Source: Alphaproteobacteria bacterium
GTDB lineage: Bacteria > Pseudomonadota > Alphaproteobacteria > Geminicoccales > Geminicoccaceae
NCBI GenBank assembly: GCA_026990035.1
Contig: JALSIM010000029.1
Span: 1-51,215, forward strand
Direction: 5' to 3'
Length of the DNA: 51,215 nucleotides
Below the pieces are notes generated by a model, which made no database searches, was not told the DNA's origin, and saw only the letters and a program-made list of their open reading frames with translations. The translations under genes were made by a program, and so were the position numbers. Below, piece after piece: positions 51,093 to 51,215 of the stretch; the first letter of the stretch is position 1; the number at the start of each line of letters is the position of its first letter.

Positions 51093-51215
51093 CTGCGCGA
51101 GGTGGCGGAGCCGGAGCGGCCGCCGGGCTGGGTGCGGCTGCGGGTGCTGCGGGCCTCCCTCAACCGGGTCGACGTCTACATGCGCCGGAGCGGGGCGGGA
51201 ATCCGCCACGAACTG
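51093..51215 (+). pseudogene. 5'-truncated zinc-type alcohol dehydrogenase / quinone oxidoreductase (MDR) fragment, runs off the window
   Basis: In a frame different from the integrase, 41 codons from 51093 to the end encode LREVAEPERPPGWVRLRVLRASLNRVDVYMRR, the GroES-like N-terminal region of medium-chain quinone oxidoreductases (usual pattern: VPEPxPGxVLVRVxAxxLNRxDxYxR). The first 10-20 residues, including the start codon, are missing and replaced by the integrase. The gene may continue intact beyond the window but lacks its own start here, so it looks like one side of a deletion or insertion junction at about 51088-51095. An assembly error cannot be excluded. Confidence 0.65.

Overview
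The window is about 51 kb of GC-rich, gene-dense bacterial chromosome. It points to an alphaproteobacterium, probably in or near the Rhodospirillales (for example Geminicoccaceae-like lineages). Supporting signs are the gene order mdh-sucC-sucD-sucA-sucB-lpd, a RegB/RegA (ActS/ActR, PrrB/PrrA) redox two-component system, a perfect CtrA-type box in front of a flagellar operon, two DUF465 mini-proteins, and a CoA-binding protein paired with MetY. Assignment below class level is a guess.

Left part (1-26 kb). A truncated tyrosine-kinase remnant and an O-antigen ligase-like membrane protein suggest the edge of a polysaccharide locus. After a Sel1-repeat protein and a small secreted protein comes the TCA operon on the minus strand: malate dehydrogenase, both succinyl-CoA synthetase subunits and the three components of 2-oxoglutarate dehydrogenase. 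Next are a large RTX/DUF4114 type I secretion substrate, a divergent RHH-PAS protein, and a signalling block: RegB kinase, two tandem RegA-type regulators and a divergent GGDRF-EAL protein. Then follow a cytochrome c, a plus-strand run of zinc alcohol dehydrogenase, Crp-family regulator, cyclophilin-like protein and pseudouridine-5'-phosphate glycosidase, a receiver-HPt protein lacking its phospho-acceptor Asp, and an OmpA-type lipoprotein.

Middle (25-36 kb). This part holds a lone Tat-exported polyamine-type binding protein, an FAA-hydrolase-family enzyme, glucokinase and 6-phosphofructokinase flanked by two DUF465 genes, and purK-purE-csrA. Divergent from csrA is the flagellar operon flgB-flgC-fliE-fliQ-fliR-flhB. 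The csrA/flgB spacer carries the CtrA box TTAA-N7-TTAAC.

Right part (36-51 kb). Two related ABC sugar-type importers are each incomplete. The plus-strand one has a binding protein and two permeases but no ATPase. The minus-strand one has one permease, a binding protein and an ATPase but no second permease. In both, a GC-rich hairpin follows the binding-protein gene. Between them lie CoA-binding protein-metY, thiI with a rhodanese domain, and an adenosine-kinase-like PfkB enzyme. The window closes with typA, tRNA-Ser(CGA) and the remains of a tRNA-associated integrase, cut after 142 codons and joined out of frame to a headless zinc/quinone oxidoreductase fragment.

Overall this is mostly core chromosome with two scars, at 1-446 and 50.6-51.2 kb. 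No CRISPR array, complete prophage or recognisable defence island was seen. The least ordinary features are the doubled RegA with one RegB that has an altered H-box, the pseudo-receiver-HPt protein, the RHH-PAS protein, the split ABC systems and the integrase/oxidoreductase junction.
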